Shown here: one piece after another, positions 62,145-64,000 of the stretch
Layout: each line of letters starts with the position of its first letter
Numbering within the stretch: the stretch's first letter is position 1
Origin: an uncultured Caldilineaceae bacterium
Lineage (GTDB): Bacteria; Chloroflexota; Anaerolineae; Caldilineales; Caldilineaceae
Direction: 5' to 3'
NCBI GenBank assembly: GCA_951812725.1
Contig: OX638330.1
Coordinates: 3,947,405 to 4,011,404, forward strand
Length of the DNA stretch: 64,000 bases
Notes under the pieces: model-generated
Database searches by the model: none
What the model saw: only the letters and a program-made list of their open reading frames with translations
Told to the model about the DNA's origin: nothing
Translations under genes and position numbers: made by a program

Positions 62145-64000
62145 TTACTCACCACTGATCCAGAACTGTTCCGGCTGCGTCGGTGCGGGTGTCGGGTACT
62201 GCCACGAACCCGGCATGGACGTAGGCACGTTATGGAATGTGTCCTTTACGATGCCGTAGCCAGCAGGGCTGGATGAGATGCCGATCACGTAGAACTGATC
62301 TTTCGCAATCGCCAGAATTTCTTTCATCAGCTCATTCTGCTTGGCCTGGTCGCCCGAAGATATAATCTGTGCGTACAGGTCCATCTGGTGCTTGACGATG
62401 TCCGGCGGTTCCTCCGGCTGCGTCATGGCGCCAGCGCCGCTGGGATTGGTGCGCCAAGTCACCCATGCCTGGGCGAAGGTCGACTCGCGGCTGAAGGGGA
62501 AGAAGTGGCGCGGATCGAGGAAGATTTGCGGGCCTGTGGCGGCGCCCCAGACGTGGACATCATGCTCGTTGGCATCCTTGCGCTGATAGAGCAGTGTGCG
62601 GTCGACGATGCTCAGTTGCGCGTTGACGCCGCAAGCCTGCCACTGGTTCACCGCCATCTCGGCGCGGTCATGGAAGCCGAAGGCCTCGGTACTCTGGACC
62701 ACGAAGGAGAAGGGTTCTCCGTCCGGACCGAGGACGTAGCCATCCGAATCCTGTCCCGTCATCCCGGCGTCAGCCAGGTATTGGTGCGCCAGATCCTGGT
62801 CGAACTCGGTATAGAGCGTATACCATTCCTCATCGTAGAATTCGGTCATGTCCTTGGGAATCGCGCTCTGCATCGGTTCGCCCTGGCCGATGTACAACAC
62901 ATCGATGATCTCCTGGCGATTGAGGCAGTGGGACATGGCAATGCGGAAGTTCTTGTCATTGAAGATTTCCCGCATGCGCTCATCTTTGTGGTTCAGGTTG
63001 AAGTGGAAACCTGTGGTGTTGCCGATGCTGCGGGTTTCGAAGAACTCGTACTCGCCGGGTTCGCGATTATCGGCGATGACGGCCTTGTTGTCATTGGTGT
63101 TGAAGTGGCGGCTCATCATATCGATCTCGCCGTTAAGCACCTTCAACAACAGGACCTCGCGGTCCTCGAGAATGTCATAGACGACGCGGTCGATGTAGGG
63201 CAACTGGTTGCCTTCGGTATCCACCTTCCAGAAGTAGGGATTGCGCTCCATGATCAACTGGGAGCCTTCACCGTAGGCTACTGCCACCTTCCACGGCATG
63301 AGCGTGGGCAGGTCGGCATTGAACCAGCGCGAGTCGGACGGTGTGCCAGGCACGCTGGAGCACTTCATTTGATAGAGATGCACCCAGTCGTTGGCGTTGT
63401 TGTCTGCGATCAGGGCATCCAGATTGTCGGTGTTGAAATCGACATGGAACTGGGAGCAATAGTGCATCGGCACACGTGTGAAGATGCTGCCGCCCGGTGT
63501 CGCCAGATTCTGCAGGAACAGACCGTTCGGTGCGTCGAAGGTGATTTTCAGCGTGTGGTCGTCGACCGCCTCGAAGGTGGCGTCGGCTTCACCGGCCCGC
63601 ATCCAGCCGGGCGTCCCGCCTGGGCTTAATTCTTCGTTCAGAATCTGGTCATTCCACCAGAAAGCCAGGTCGTGGGCTGTAAATGGCGCGCCGTCGGACC
63701 ATTTCTGTCCTTCTCTGAAGAGGAAGGTGTATTCGCTGGCGTCCGCGCTGGCGATGACATCTTCAATTGCATTGGGAACGAGGCCGTCCCACTGCGGCGT
63801 CCAGCCCATTGGGTGGATGTAGCTGACTGTACGGACGAGCCAGGCGGTATCGGAGCCGCCGACCAGGGCGGTATTCCAGGTGCCGCCGTACTGGCCGATA
63901 CTTTCGACCGGCTCGACAACAGCGGGATTGACCGGCAGGCGCTCTGCAAGCGGCGGTAGATCGCCATTGCGCACCATCTCCTGTAGCGCGGGAGCCTGGT
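62145..64000 (-). CDS. Peptide/nickel-type ABC substrate-binding protein (SBP family 5), partial (5' end beyond window)
   Basis: At least 618 codons, open to the right edge; the ATG at 63977 is internal, because the upstream in-frame residues (QAPALQE) align with the NEAPRLAE of the paralogues. The N-terminal signal and lipobox lie outside. Family 5 wording includes LFREGQKWSDGAPFTAHDLAFWW and MAMSHCLNRQEIIDV-like helix. The C-terminus PAPTQPEQFWISGE differs from the CCRGVYEHI end of the other two, so it is a more distant paralogue with a different ligand. It feeds the permeases and ATPases downstream. Confidence 0.93.
   Translation of the reverse strand, partial: QAPALQEMVRNGDLPPLAERLPVNPAVVEPVESIGQYGGTWNTALVGGSDTAWLVRTVSYIHPMGWTPQWDGLVPNAIEDVIASADASEYTFLFREGQKWSDGAPFTAHDLAFWWNDQILNEELSPGGTPGWMRAGEADATFEAVDDHTLKITFDAPNGLFLQNLATPGGSIFTRVPMHYCSQFHVDFNTDNLDALIADNNANDWVHLYQMKCSSVPGTPSDSRWFNADLPTLMPWKVAVAYGEGSQLIMERNPYFWKVDTEGNQLPYIDRVVYDILEDREVLLLKVLNGEIDMMSRHFNTNDNKAVIADNREPGEYEFFETRSIGNTTGFHFNLNHKDERMREIFNDKNFRIAMSHCLNRQEIIDVLYIGQGEPMQSAIPKDMTEFYDEEWYTLYTEFDQDLAHQYLADAGMTGQDSDGYVLGPDGEPFSFVVQSTEAFGFHDRAEMAVNQWQACGVNAQLSIVDRTLLYQRKDANEHDVHVWGAATGPQIFLDPRHFFPFSRESTFAQAWVTWRTNPSGAGAMTQPEEPPDIVKHQMDLYAQIISSGDQAKQNELMKEILAIAKDQFYVIGISSSPAGYGIVKDTFHNVPTSMPGSWQYPTPAPTQPEQFWISGE

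Noticed and set aside
62388..63629. 413-codon plus-strand frame at the window end
   Set aside because: Antisense to the partial binding protein; no ribosome site or motif.

Overview
The window reads as a G+C-rich chromosomal segment of a heterotrophic, glycan- and peptide-scavenging bacterium, most likely a Chloroflexota member of the Anaerolineae/Caldilineae type. This is an inference from gene content: a Uma2-type nuclease, many Opp and carbohydrate ABC transporters with Tat/lipobox binding proteins, PhyH dioxygenases, sulfatases, MR/MLE and RraA enzymes, and AGTGG-type heptad repeats between genes. No rRNA, tRNA, CRISPR array, prophage or transposase gene was recognised.

Region by region. 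Positions 1-11622 (mostly minus strand) hold a truncated FtsX-type permease, a GH4 glycosidase, a PhyH dioxygenase, a glutaredoxin-thioredoxin reductase fusion, a disrupted HigBA/RelE-type toxin-antitoxin (TA) operon, a beta-propeller glycosidase-like protein, a GT39-like membrane glycosyltransferase and a rhamnogalacturonan-lyase-like protein. Positions 11914-16567 hold a Uma2 protein, a sulfatase, a LOG-family hydrolase, a HEAT/zinc-ribbon protein and a mazEF operon with a dead toxin. Positions 17456-38582 (plus strand) form a long catabolic block: a cyclase-family hydrolase, a sugar ABC importer (binding protein plus two permeases, no ATPase), a large FtsX-type permease, two TIM-barrel isomerases, a Gfo/Idh/MocA oxidoreductase, an SDR, an adenosine-deaminase-like enzyme, an ABM monooxygenase, two gamma-glutamyltransferases, a sulfatase, a second PhyH enzyme, an enolase-superfamily dehydratase and an RraA-type aldolase. 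Positions 38812-42150 carry two tandem paralogues of an unrecognised 118-residue membrane protein, then divergent rdgB and prs. Positions 42338-64000 are dominated by peptide/nickel-type (Opp/Dpp) transporter sets: an oppC-oppD pair, a set with two tandem binding proteins, and a complete set cut by the window end. Between them lie a 905-residue unrecognised protein, an orphan UPF0175-type antitoxin, two cupins and another Gfo/Idh/MocA oxidoreductase.

The most notable structure is a family of about 285-290 bp non-coding mobile elements with GTAACTAC...GTAGTTAC ends. There are three full copies and one composite. Two copies have exact 8-bp target duplications (GAATTATT and GCTCAGTG) and one a 7/8 duplication. 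The ends and the 8-bp duplication match what is known of IS66-family elements, so these are probably IS66-type MITEs. One copy interrupts a relE/higB-like toxin gene; another sits 32 bp upstream of a mazE gene whose mazF partner is also dead. With the orphan UPF0175 antitoxin, all three TA-related loci keep an intact antitoxin and no working toxin. A second recurring structure is a strong stem-loop between each binding-protein gene and the next transporter gene, in several cases built from the heptad repeats.

Most likely the plus-strand block imports and dismantles sulfated or acidic glycans and gamma-glutamyl peptides. The exact substrates cannot be read from the sequence.
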